A stretch of DNA of 64,000 bases from Halorubrum sp. JWXQ-INN 858 (GTDB lineage Archaea > Halobacteriota > Halobacteria > Halobacteriales > Haloferacaceae), in assembly GCF_009806985.1 (NCBI RefSeq), contig NZ_WUAX01000007.1, forward strand, positions 1 to 64,000. The letters run 5' to 3'. The translations under genes were made by a program, and so were the position numbers. The notes under the pieces were generated by a model, which was given only the letters and a program-made list of their open reading frames with translations, had not been told where the DNA came from and made no database searches. Shown here one piece after another: positions 54,644 through 62,177 of this stretch. Within the stretch, counting starts at the first letter, position 1. Each line of letters begins with the position of its first letter.

Positions 54644-55093
54644 ATGGAAAACGAGACTATCGATACATTAGCTTCTGAGAGCGAACTTCGTGAAGCATAT
54701 CCGATCATCGACCAGTTGCGGCCCGTCGGAGAAGAGAAATTCCTCGAATTAGTCGCTGAAATGCGTGAGGAAAGCGGGTACCGATTATACGGTCTTCGTG
54801 ATGAAGACGACTCCCTGGTAGCTGTCATGGGTTTCGTGGAGCAAACAAACCTCTACAGCGGGTCCCACGTCTGGGTTCATGATCTGGTCGTCGACGAACC
54901 CGCCCGCGGGAATGGATACGGATCGAAACTACTCTCCTGGGTATTCGACTGGGCGGAGGAACGAGACTGTACCTGCGTCGAGCTAGCGTCTGGTCTCTGG
55001 CGCGAAGATGCTCACCGCTTTTACGAGGGTCTCGACATGGAGAAGTATTGTTACACCTTCCAGAAGAGTCTCAGTGCTGAAACCCCCTACTAA
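54644..55093 (+). CDS. GNAT family N-acetyltransferase
   Basis: 149-residue GNAT. The acetyl-CoA loop is ARGNGYGSKLLSW (about residues 86-98; Q/RxxGxG/A), after the strand VHDLVVDEPA. The C-terminal AHRFYEGLDMEK is the typical beta-6/beta-7 region. The acceptor is unknown. A TATA-like CATTTATTG lies about 30 nt before the ATG and starts within 15 bp of the end of the tnpB element. It has lower GC than core genes, so it may be part of the accessory segment. Confidence 0.85.
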   Translation: MENETIDTLASESELREAYPIIDQLRPVGEEKFLELVAEMREESGYRLYGLRDEDDSLVAVMGFVEQTNLYSGSHVWVHDLVVDEPARGNGYGSKLLSWVFDWAEERDCTCVELASGLWREDAHRFYEGLDMEKYCYTFQKSLSAETPY

Positions 55094-55530
55094 TTGGGCG
55101 CTTTCAGCACGCTCGAGCGGCACTACACATCTACCCAACAGATGTCTCTTCATCGAATGCGCGAAACGATCTCCCAACGATCTACGGACAGCATCCTCTA
55201 TTCTCGATCCCGCTCAGTCTGTGAAAGCTTCGATTCGAGATCGCGTTTGACGTCACCCCACTCATCATCAATAAATGTGGATACGTATGGGCCGGCGCAA
55301 GGAACGTAAACGCTGAACGAAACGCAGGTGAACTGCGGTAGGACGTCTCTTCTCGTCCGGTCGATGTGACGCGGGAGTCGATCAACGGGCGTTCGCCGTG
55401 GGGGTGTCGTCACCGTCGAAGTCGTGCGGTGATAACGGACCATCTCGCACGATAAGAGGCCGTTACCACCGGAACTGTTCATCGACTATTAACTATAAGA
55501 AAGTTTATGCTAACCCTGCGCTTCTAGGAC
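55094..55530. other. Low-GC intergenic region, no supported gene
   Basis: About 435 bp. A minus-strand frame (55198-55482) with an acidic helical end (FIDDEWGDVKRDLESKL) could be a gene remnant, but has no recognisable start or family. A TATA-like GTTTATG (55503-55509) lies 22-34 nt before the starts of the lipoprotein gene that follows. Confidence 0.4.
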
Positions 55531-57048
55531 GTGATTATGAGCTCACGAAGACCGAACGGTGATGAACGACGTGTGTTACATGGCACCACTAGTCGTCGCC
55601 AGGTTCTCACAGCCGGCGGCCTCATTGCACTCGGAAGTCTAAGCGGTTGCCTTAGCCGCGTTGCTTCCAGTGTGACGAACACGGGTGCGTCCCCAGCAGC
55701 GATGTTTGGCGGACTTCGCGACGACCGCCTACTGCCCGCCACAGCCGGCGATACCGTGCGATTTGCACCGACGGTACGCGTCGAAGAACGGTTCCTCTCC
55801 GGAGAGATCGAAGTCGAAGCATGGATGACGAACACGACGTTCACGGCGAAAGCCAACGACTACAATTCGGTGCGCTCAAACAAACGCCGAAGCAGCATCG
55901 GCGGGCGGCCAATCGAGGACGAAGACGATGACTCGGATGAGCATGATGACTCGGACGCGCACGTACGCCGTTCGATCGAGCGGTTACAGTCGCTGACCGG
56001 CGCGAGCGATGACGAGATACGCGCGATGTACGAGTACCTCGAAGACGACCCCGTACTCCGCGAGCAGGCGGTTATCACCCTCCCCGATGCGCGGGTACCG
56101 CGTGGAGGACCGACGGTAGAGGAACTGATTACGCCGGACCGAGTTATCCAGTTTATCACCGGTCGAGCTGATACGGACGATCACGTATACGCGTGGGGAG
56201 CGAACGAGTACGAAGAGCTCGCTGCAGCTGACGACGATGACGATGACGACGACGAGAACGAGTCCTGTGAGCAGACGTCCTCTGGGACCAGTCTGTCAAC
56301 AGAGGGGCAGGTGTACTGTTGGGGGTCCGGCTCGTCCACCGCGATATCCGAACCGATACACACCTACGGGAGTCTCGAGCTGATTCGATCTCCCGCAGGG
56401 GTCGGCGTCATCAATTCACCGCCCGTCGCAACCGACGAGCACTCGAAGATCGGAGTCACGTCCGATGGAACGCCACTCACCGGTGACCAGGTAAACGAGT
56501 GGGGGCGTGAAGACGGTCCTGCACTCTCCACGTCGACGATCGTCAGTCAGGTGCTCGTACAACCGGCAGGCTGTCCGTGTCCGTTCCCCGCGCTACTGCA
56601 CGTCCAACGCCACAGGAGCAACGACCAATACATCTACTCGTGCGGGTGGATCATCGATGAGTCGTGTCTGTACTCGAACTCTACGACCGTGGTAACAGCG
56701 GCTCGGGGTCGGGGTGGCGGAGCAGGAAGAGTAAGCGTCGTCGATATCCCCGTCTCTACGGGGAGAGAGATCACCGGAGACGTGATTCGACGGCTGTTGC
56801 CTGATGACGTCTCTCCGATCGGTTCGCAACTGTTTGATGGCTCGCTCCGCGATGCAGAGCGCGCGCAAGTCCTTCTGGATGATGAGTTCGCAGAACAGGT
56901 CGCTCAGACCGTCTCCGCCGGTGATGACGAGGTGTACTGCGTCTGTACTCCGTTCGATGGGTCGTGTTTACATCTCGTGGACGACGGAGACACCGAGAAC
57001 GTAGTGAAGTTCAAGGCGGGCGCTGAACTCTCAAAGAGCGTGAACTAA
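55531..57048 (+). CDS. Cysteine-rich Tat lipoprotein B (paralog of 49.2-51.0 kb gene)
   Basis: 505-residue exported lipoprotein. The signal has SRRQVL and a lipobox GSLSGC (Cys40). It aligns over its whole length with the 612-residue paralog but lacks the helical insert of about 105 residues after position 120, replaced by a short Asp/Glu-rich stretch. The C-terminal domain is almost unchanged: GCPCPFPALLHVQRHRSNDQ, YSCGW, ESCLY, YCVC, and FKAGAELSKSVN as final residues. The start is GTG at 55531 or ATG at 55537; both paralogs share GTG-ATT-ATG at this point and a TATA-like box at the same distance. Function unknown. Confidence 0.7.
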   Translation: MIMSSRRPNGDERRVLHGTTSRRQVLTAGGLIALGSLSGCLSRVASSVTNTGASPAAMFGGLRDDRLLPATAGDTVRFAPTVRVEERFLSGEIEVEAWMTNTTFTAKANDYNSVRSNKRRSSIGGRPIEDEDDDSDEHDDSDAHVRRSIERLQSLTGASDDEIRAMYEYLEDDPVLREQAVITLPDARVPRGGPTVEELITPDRVIQFITGRADTDDHVYAWGANEYEELAAADDDDDDDDENESCEQTSSGTSLSTEGQVYCWGSGSSTAISEPIHTYGSLELIRSPAGVGVINSPPVATDEHSKIGVTSDGTPLTGDQVNEWGREDGPALSTSTIVSQVLVQPAGCPCPFPALLHVQRHRSNDQYIYSCGWIIDESCLYSNSTTVVTAARGRGGGAGRVSVVDIPVSTGREITGDVIRRLLPDDVSPIGSQLFDGSLRDAERAQVLLDDEFAEQVAQTVSAGDDEVYCVCTPFDGSCLHLVDDGDTENVVKFKAGAELSKSVN

Positions 57049-57059
57049 CGACTCTCCGT

Positions 57060-57356
57060 TCAACGACTCTCCCGCTGTTGGGCCTTGTTCAACTCGATCA
57101 GGAGCCGGAAGATCGCCTTCACGAGGTTGGCGTCGACGTCGAAGCGGTCGGCGTTGTCGGCCACGCGCTCCATCACGCGAGCCTCCTGTGACTCGTCGGT
57201 CGTCGGGAGGTCGCGGTCGGCTTTCACCTTCGCGACCGTGTCGGCGACGTACGTTCGGCGGGCGATCAGTTCGACGATCTCGCGGTCGATGTCCTCGATC
57301 TCCCGGCGCAGCTCGTCGAGCGACATCTCCTCTGGGTCGGATGTGTTCGTGGTCAT
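57060..57356 (-). CDS. Chorismate mutase (AroQ type)
   Basis: 98-residue all-helical chorismate mutase that converts chorismate to prephenate for Phe/Tyr synthesis. Conserved are MSLDELRREIEDIDREIVELIARRTYVADTVAKVKAD (Arg and Lys of the active site) and EARVMERVADNADRF. The length fits a stand-alone AroQ domain. The start overlaps the stop of the shikimate kinase gene by four bases (57353-57356). An in-frame upstream start at 57452 lies inside the kinase gene and is not used. Confidence 0.92.
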   Translation of the reverse strand: MTTNTSDPEEMSLDELRREIEDIDREIVELIARRTYVADTVAKVKADRDLPTTDESQEARVMERVADNADRFDVDANLVKAIFRLLIELNKAQQRESR

Positions 57357-58279
57357 GGTCGGGTGTCGTCGGTTCCGTCGGGGCTCTCCAGGACCCGAGC
57401 CCCATCGTTTCGCGTCGTCGTTCGGCGAAGCGTCCCGGATCGCTCGCCCCACAGGTCAGCTACGGCGTCGAGGTCGCTATCGGGGTCGTCGCGCTCCGCG
57501 ACGGCGACGACGCTCGGCCCGGTCCCCGACAGCGAGACGCCGGCCGCGTGAGGCATCGCCTCGACGGCCGGGTCGGTGTCGAACCCCAACGCGGCCGAGA
57601 ACGCGAGCCCGTTGACGGTCATCGCCTCGGCGTACCGACCGTCGACCGCGAGGTCGGCGACCAGATCGGCCATCGACGCGACCCGCTCACAGCGGTCGAC
57701 GTCGGCGTCGGCGCTGTACGCGCGCTCCGGCGGGGTCCACACGAGCGCGTCCCACGTCACCGGCTCGCGAAGCCGGAGCTCGTCGGCGGCGTTGTCGGTG
57801 AGACAGACCCCGCCGAGCATCGACGCCGTGGCGTCGTCGAACGCGCCGGTGACGGTGACCCCGGCGTCGCGAGCGGCGCGGACGCCGAGCCGACAGGCCT
57901 CGATCCGCGTCACGTCGACGTCGGGGTCCGAGGCGTCGTCCCCGACGGTCAGCCCGAGCGCCGCACACGTCGCGAGGACGGTCGCGTTGGCGGCCGCGCT
58001 GGAGCTCTTTAACCCCGCCGCGAGCGGGACGTCGCTGTCGGTGCGAACCGTGCCGCCCTCACCGTCGCCCCACCGGTCGGTCGCGAGCGCGACACAGCGC
58101 TCGATCAGTTCGGTGTCGGCCGCCGGCGCCTCCGCGATCGCTCCGTCGACCGCCGCGGCTCCGGGGTCGAGGTCGACCGTTGCGCGCGTCTCGACGTCGA
58201 GCCCGAACGCCGCGCCGGTGCCCGTCGCGAGCGCGTTCAACACCGTGCCCGCGCCGAGCGCGGCTGCCCGTCCCTCCAT
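57353..58279 (-). CDS. aroK: Archaeal shikimate kinase (GHMP family)
   Basis: 308-residue GHMP-type kinase that phosphorylates shikimate, the archaeal replacement for bacterial AroK. The ATP site is PLAAGLKSSSAAANATVLA (about residues 86-104). GAFDDATASMLGG and VSLSGTGPSVVAV (third GHMP motif) follow. It is upstream of and coupled to chorismate mutase, giving two steps of the shikimate pathway on one transcript. The ATG at 58279 directly precedes the first strand. Confidence 0.93.
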   Translation of the reverse strand: MEGRAAALGAGTVLNALATGTGAAFGLDVETRATVDLDPGAAAVDGAIAEAPAADTELIERCVALATDRWGDGEGGTVRTDSDVPLAAGLKSSSAAANATVLATCAALGLTVGDDASDPDVDVTRIEACRLGVRAARDAGVTVTGAFDDATASMLGGVCLTDNAADELRLREPVTWDALVWTPPERAYSADADVDRCERVASMADLVADLAVDGRYAEAMTVNGLAFSAALGFDTDPAVEAMPHAAGVSLSGTGPSVVAVAERDDPDSDLDAVADLWGERSGTLRRTTTRNDGARVLESPDGTDDTRP

Positions 58280-58330
58280 ACACGCACGCCGTCAAGCGGG
58301 CCCAAAGCGTTGGCGGTCCCGGCGAGCGTC

Positions 58331-58969
58331 TCAGTCGGTCCCCGGCTCCGCGCGACGCACCGCGGCGTCGACGGCGTACCAATCGGGATCGGCGCGGAGA
58401 CCGCCGTCGCGGCTCCGGAACCGGACCTCGACCTCGAGCGGTCGCCGTCCGACCGCGAACCGGTCGCCGCTGGGGAACCGCTCCGTCACGTAGTCGAACC
58501 CGACGGCGTCACGGTCGCGGGAGTTCGGCCGGGTCGCGTACACGTCGGCGCGGAACTCGAGCAGTCCGTACGTGAACCGACCGTCGTTCTCGACGACGAG
58601 CCGCGCCGTCACGGTCGTCCAGTACCCGCCCTCCGCGACGTCGAGGACCTCGGCGTCGGTAACGGTGACGCCGGCGTCCTCGGGGTCGACGCGGTCCGGA
58701 ACCGTCGGTTCCGGGTCGGTTCCCGCGTTCCCATCCGCATCGCCGTTCGCGTCGGATCCGGACCCGTCCGACCCGCCGTCGGAGTCCGGGTCGTCGTCCA
58801 CTGCCGTGGAGTCGTCTCCCCCGGTCGTGGAGCCGCCCTCGCCGTTCGCGTCGGGGCTCCCGTCCTCGTCGGACGGGTACTGCGTCCCGTCGGCCTCCTC
58901 GAAGCAGCCGGCGAGCAGGCCCGGGACGGCGGCCGCCAGGAGCGGGCGGCGAGGGATCCGTCGGGGCAT
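58331..58969 (-). CDS. Lipoprotein with FxLYD-like domain
   Basis: 212-residue exported lipoprotein. The N-terminus has RRIPRRPLLAAAVPGLLAGC (lipobox, Cys22). A long Asp/Ser/Gly linker (about 25-90) leads to a beta-sandwich domain (about 95-205, VTDAEVLDVAEGGYWTTVTA; LVVENDGRFTYGLLEFRADVY) that resembles FxLYD or DUF3426-like surface domains. Function unknown. It stands alone between the aroK gene and the membrane/lipoprotein pair, all on the minus strand. Confidence 0.65.
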   Translation of the reverse strand: MPRRIPRRPLLAAAVPGLLAGCFEEADGTQYPSDEDGSPDANGEGGSTTGGDDSTAVDDDPDSDGGSDGSGSDANGDADGNAGTDPEPTVPDRVDPEDAGVTVTDAEVLDVAEGGYWTTVTARLVVENDGRFTYGLLEFRADVYATRPNSRDRDAVGFDYVTERFPSGDRFAVGRRPLEVEVRFRSRDGGLRADPDWYAVDAAVRRAEPGTD

Positions 58970-59069
58970 TGTCGACCCGACGACCGCGGGGGAATTAAAG
59001 GTAGGTATCCGGGGCGGACGGCGTCCGTCGGCTTCGGCAGCATCGGTCGGTTCCGGTGGAGTCAGTCGC

Positions 59070-59531
59070 TCACCCCGCCCAGGAGCCGAGCGCGCCCGCG
59101 ATCGATCCGACGAGCGCCGATCCGACGGCTACCCCCACGACGGGGCCCAGGGCGTCCGTGAACCCGTACGCCTGCGTCGCGGCGTTGCCCTGGGTGGCGA
59201 CGACGAGGGCGACGACGACGAGCCCGTACAACAGCGCCCCCGCGCCGGAACCGAGCCCGCAGGTCGCCGCGGCCGCGCCCACGCGATACGAGCGCGAGCC
59301 GACCAGCAGCCCGATCGTCCCGGCGAGAACCGGCGCGCCGACCAGCGCCGCGGCGGTCACCGAGAGGTAGAGCTGGGCGACGAAGACGGGGCCGAATCGC
59401 CCGGCGTCGCCGCCCGCCTCCGTCGCGAACGCGGCCTCCGCCCAGCCGGTCGCCGCCACGCCGGCGATTCCGACGCCGACGCCGACGGCGGCGAACACGG
59501 CGACAACGAGACCGACCTCGTCGACGTCCAT
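59070..59531 (-). CDS. Four-helix membrane protein
   Basis: 153-residue integral membrane protein with four hydrophobic segments (about 7-27, 50-75, 85-115, 128-150), rich in Ala, Gly and Val. No family recognised. The ATG at 59531 overlaps the stop codon of the preceding lipoprotein gene by one base (TGATG), so the two are co-translated and may work together at the membrane. Confidence 0.65.
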   Translation of the reverse strand: MDVDEVGLVVAVFAAVGVGVGIAGVAATGWAEAAFATEAGGDAGRFGPVFVAQLYLSVTAAALVGAPVLAGTIGLLVGSRSYRVGAAAATCGLGSGAGALLYGLVVVALVVATQGNAATQAYGFTDALGPVVGVAVGSALVGSIAGALGSWAG

Positions 59532-60880
59532 CAGCGGATCGCCCACCCGTTCGCGAGCGGTCCCTGCCACCCCGCCCGCTCCTCCCAGGCGTCCCCGGAG
59601 AAGCCGGTCGCGAGCAGGAACTCCCCCGCCCGCACGACGTAGCCGTACTGGACCCCCGCGTGGTCGTCGAAGCGGTAGCGCTCCCCGCGCGCCTCGTGGT
59701 GAAGGTACCGATGCCAGCGGGTCGGGGCGTCGTCGCCGGCCTCCGCGGTCGATCCCTCCTCCGCGGTCGATCCCTCCTCCGCGGTCGATCCCTCCTCCGC
59801 GGTCGATCCCCCCTCCGTAGTCGCCCGATCCGCCTCCGGGTCGATCGGCTCGACGTCCTCGGTCCGGCCGGCCGCGGTGACCGCGTCCAGCCGCCGGGCG
59901 GCGACCGCGGCATCCGGGTACCGCTGGACGTGGACGACCGTCCTGCCGAGGTCGTGATACCACCCCTCGAAGGCGTCCGCCGGGTTCGTCCGCGGCTGCG
60001 GCCGGTCCCCGAAGACGACGAACAGCTCCGCCGTCCGATCGTCCGGCTGGACGACCGGCCCGAGCCGGGCTCGGATCTCGTCGCGGCGGTCGCCGTCGAT
60101 CGCGTCCCCGTACACCCGCGGGATCTGGTCGCGGTCGTACGCGTCACGGTCGTACGGCCGACGTGCGACCGTCGTGAACCCCTCGTTCGCGACGCCGAGC
60201 TCGACGAGCGTCGTCTCGAGGACGGCCTCGCGCGCCGCCGCGTCCGCCGGTAGCGGGTCGAGGAGCCGGTGAAGCAGCCGGTTGTGGATCGGATCCCGGG
60301 AGAACGCGCGCTCGACGTACGGGCGGGTTCCGATCCCGGCGAAGCCGCGGCGCATCCGGTCGAGCTCCTCGAGGAACCGATCGACGTCGTCCCGGTCGGC
60401 GAAGTTCCGGAGCACCTCGACGTGTCGCTCGGTCCGCGCCGCGATCCGCGCCCGCGGGGTGAAGTGCGGTTCCAGGGCGTCGCCGGCGCGGTCGGCCGCG
60501 CTCGTCCCCGCGTCCGCCAACCGGTCGGCGAGCGCCACCGTGACCGCCTCGTCGGCGCGCACGGTTTCCCGGACGTCGTCCGCCTCGGCGACGACGTCGG
60601 CGATCGCCGCGCGATACGTCCGGACCGCCGCCTCGTACTCCGTCGCGAACCAGAGCGCGTCGTCGACGACCCGGCGCGTCGCGTCCGCCAGCCGGTCGTT
60701 TCCGCCCCCGGCGACGTCGTCGACCGCGCTCGCGTCGGCGTCGGTCGCGGCGGTGCTGACGGTCTCCCCGGGCGTGTCGGCCGGCGGATCCGCCGGGTAC
60801 TCGACGCCGTCGACGCCGGCACACCCGGCCAGCCCGGCGGCGAGCGCGACCCCGAGAACCCCCCGTCGCGTCCGTCTCAT
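59531..60880 (-). CDS. Large haloarchaeal lipoprotein, function unknown
   Basis: 449-residue exported lipoprotein (MRRTRRGVLGVALAAGLAGC, Cys20). A helical N-terminal region (about 60-210, ALWFATEYEAAVRTYRAAIADVVAEADDV) is followed by a mixed domain with two VVHVQRYPDAAVAARRLDAV-like segments and a C-terminal YGYVVRAGEFLLATGF. The sequence GSTAEE occurs four times near residue 360, from an 18-bp repeat at 59741-59812. It overlaps the downstream membrane protein gene by one base. No catalytic motif is recognised. Confidence 0.7.
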   Translation of the reverse strand: MRRTRRGVLGVALAAGLAGCAGVDGVEYPADPPADTPGETVSTAATDADASAVDDVAGGGNDRLADATRRVVDDALWFATEYEAAVRTYRAAIADVVAEADDVRETVRADEAVTVALADRLADAGTSAADRAGDALEPHFTPRARIAARTERHVEVLRNFADRDDVDRFLEELDRMRRGFAGIGTRPYVERAFSRDPIHNRLLHRLLDPLPADAAAREAVLETTLVELGVANEGFTTVARRPYDRDAYDRDQIPRVYGDAIDGDRRDEIRARLGPVVQPDDRTAELFVVFGDRPQPRTNPADAFEGWYHDLGRTVVHVQRYPDAAVAARRLDAVTAAGRTEDVEPIDPEADRATTEGGSTAEEGSTAEEGSTAEEGSTAEAGDDAPTRWHRYLHHEARGERYRFDDHAGVQYGYVVRAGEFLLATGFSGDAWEERAGWQGPLANGWAIR

Positions 60881-60932
60881 ACCGGGGATCCACGCGGGCC
60901 CGCCTTAAGTATGGCCACCTCCCGCCGGGCGG

Positions 60933-61024
60933 ACGACCGCCGCGTCGCCAAGCGAACGACCGCCGCGTCGCCAAGCGAACGACCGCCGTGTCGGCGAGCG
61001 AACGACCGCCGCGTCGACGAGCGG
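60933..61024. repeat. 23-bp tandem repeat, four units
   Basis: Units begin at 60933, 60956, 60979 and 61002; the consensus is ACGACCGCCGCGTCGCCAAG followed by CGA. It lies between the divergent lipoprotein and DUF5796 genes, about 58 bp before the latter's start. A TATA-like CCTTTTCAA (61050-61058) follows. Confidence 0.88.
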
Positions 61025-61082
61025 ACGGTCGACGTCGGCCCCGAGCGCGTCCCTTTTCAACGACGGCGCCCAACCCGGACCC

Positions 61083-61541
61083 ATGTCAGCACACGCACGC
61101 GGCGACGTCCCGCCGACGTCGATCGGCATCGAGCTCCGCGAGGAGGGCGTCGTCGTCGAATATCTCGACGGGCGGACGACGCTGTACCACGGCGTCCCCG
61201 ACGCGGTCGAGGGGGCGCTCACGACCGGGCCCGGCAAGGAGACGCACGTCCTCGTCACGGACCCGACGGGGACCGAGGGCGTGATGACGTACGTCAACGA
61301 TCTGAAGACGGACGAGGAGATCCTCCGCGACTCGGGAGTCGGCCGCGTCGTGTTGGAGTCCGGCGATCGCGAGGAGCTGTTCCCGGGCGTCGTCGTGACG
61401 CGGACCGGCCAGCGGAGCGAGGTGATCGCCGACCCCGAGGTCGCGGGCGGCCGCGTGTTCGTGTTCGTCGAGGACGAGTGGACCGAGGGGAGCTTCGAGA
61501 TCGTCGCCGCCCCCGAGGACGGGCTGGACGGCGACCGGTGA
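61083..61541 (+). CDS. DUF5796 family protein
   Basis: 152-residue soluble acidic protein that matches the haloarchaeal DUF5796 family. Conserved stretches are IGIELREEGVVVEYLDGRTTLYHG and TEGVMTYVNDLKTDEEILRDSG. It is predicted all-beta followed by a helix. The function is unknown. A second small gene starts 13 bp after its stop, so they probably form an operon. Confidence 0.75.
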   Translation: MSAHARGDVPPTSIGIELREEGVVVEYLDGRTTLYHGVPDAVEGALTTGPGKETHVLVTDPTGTEGVMTYVNDLKTDEEILRDSGVGRVVLESGDREELFPGVVVTRTGQRSEVIADPEVAGGRVFVFVEDEWTEGSFEIVAAPEDGLDGDR

Positions 61542-61554
61542 GTCGAAACGACCG

Positions 61555-61794
61555 ATGAGCCTCGCGAAACCCTGGCGCGACCTCGACCGCGCCACCGTCC
61601 GCAGCGCCCCGACCCGCTACGCGCTGTACGAGCTCGGCGACGCCGACGGCGAGTCCGTCGGGTTCGGCACCGGGATCCTCCGCGACGAGCTGAAGGAGGC
61701 GCTCGCTTACGGCGACGCCGTCACGGTCCGCTGGACGCTCGCGGAGTCGGCCGACTACGCGGAGCGGCTGCTCGACGAGCACGTCGACGGGTAG
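61555..61794 (+). CDS. Small conserved protein, function unknown
   Basis: 79-residue soluble protein (MSLAKPWRDLDRATVRSAPTR...). The pattern RYALYELGDADGESVGFGTGILRDELKEAL resembles the start of a GIY-YIG-like fold as found in several small haloarchaeal proteins, but catalytic residues cannot be confirmed. It is 13 bp downstream of the DUF5796 gene on the same strand. Confidence 0.65.
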   Translation: MSLAKPWRDLDRATVRSAPTRYALYELGDADGESVGFGTGILRDELKEALAYGDAVTVRWTLAESADYAERLLDEHVDG

Positions 61795-61812
61795 CGACGG
61801 CGCCGGGCGCGG

Positions 61813-61947
61813 CTACTGGAGATAGTCCGGCTCGTCGCCCTCACAGGACCGCTCGTGTGTCTCCGCGTCCGCCCGGTCGTCGAACAGGAGCCCGCACGCC
61901 TCGCAGGCGAACCACGTCATGTCGTCACGCCGTGTCGTCGTGACCAT
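61813..61947 (-). CDS. 44-residue C2HC zinc-finger protein
   Basis: Very small gene. The encoded protein contains [20 protein letters not shown] and ends GDEPDYLQ. C15xxC18 and H31xxxC35 make a CCHC zinc finger, resembling a small zinc-finger family found in haloarchaea (possibly DUF7128). The start could be ATG at 61947 or ATG at 61920 (35 residues). A TATA-like GATATAG on the minus strand (61954-61960) would place the transcript start near 61930 and favour the shorter form, while family resemblance favours the longer one. Confidence 0.75.
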   Translation of the reverse strand: MVTTTRRDDMTWFACEACGLLFDDRADAETHERSCEGDEPDYLQ

Positions 61948-62177
61948 GTGTAACTATATCATGCCGAGGGAGGAAACCGTTGTCGCCGTCAGCGACCGTT
62001 CTCGTGTCGCGGCCAACGACCGTCACCGTGCCGCCAGCGCCCACCCTCGTGCGGCCGGCAACGACCGCCGCTCGTGACCGACTCCGCGCCGCCAGTCGCG
62101 CCGCGACCCCGTCTATCGGACGACGAGAGCGCTCCCGATCGGACAACAGTAAAGGCTCGCGCGCCGGAACGGGTGGT

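Noticed and set aside
55198..55482. 94-codon minus-strand frame in low-GC region
   Set aside because: Only its end looks protein-like; no promoter, start context or family. Noted as possible remnant only.
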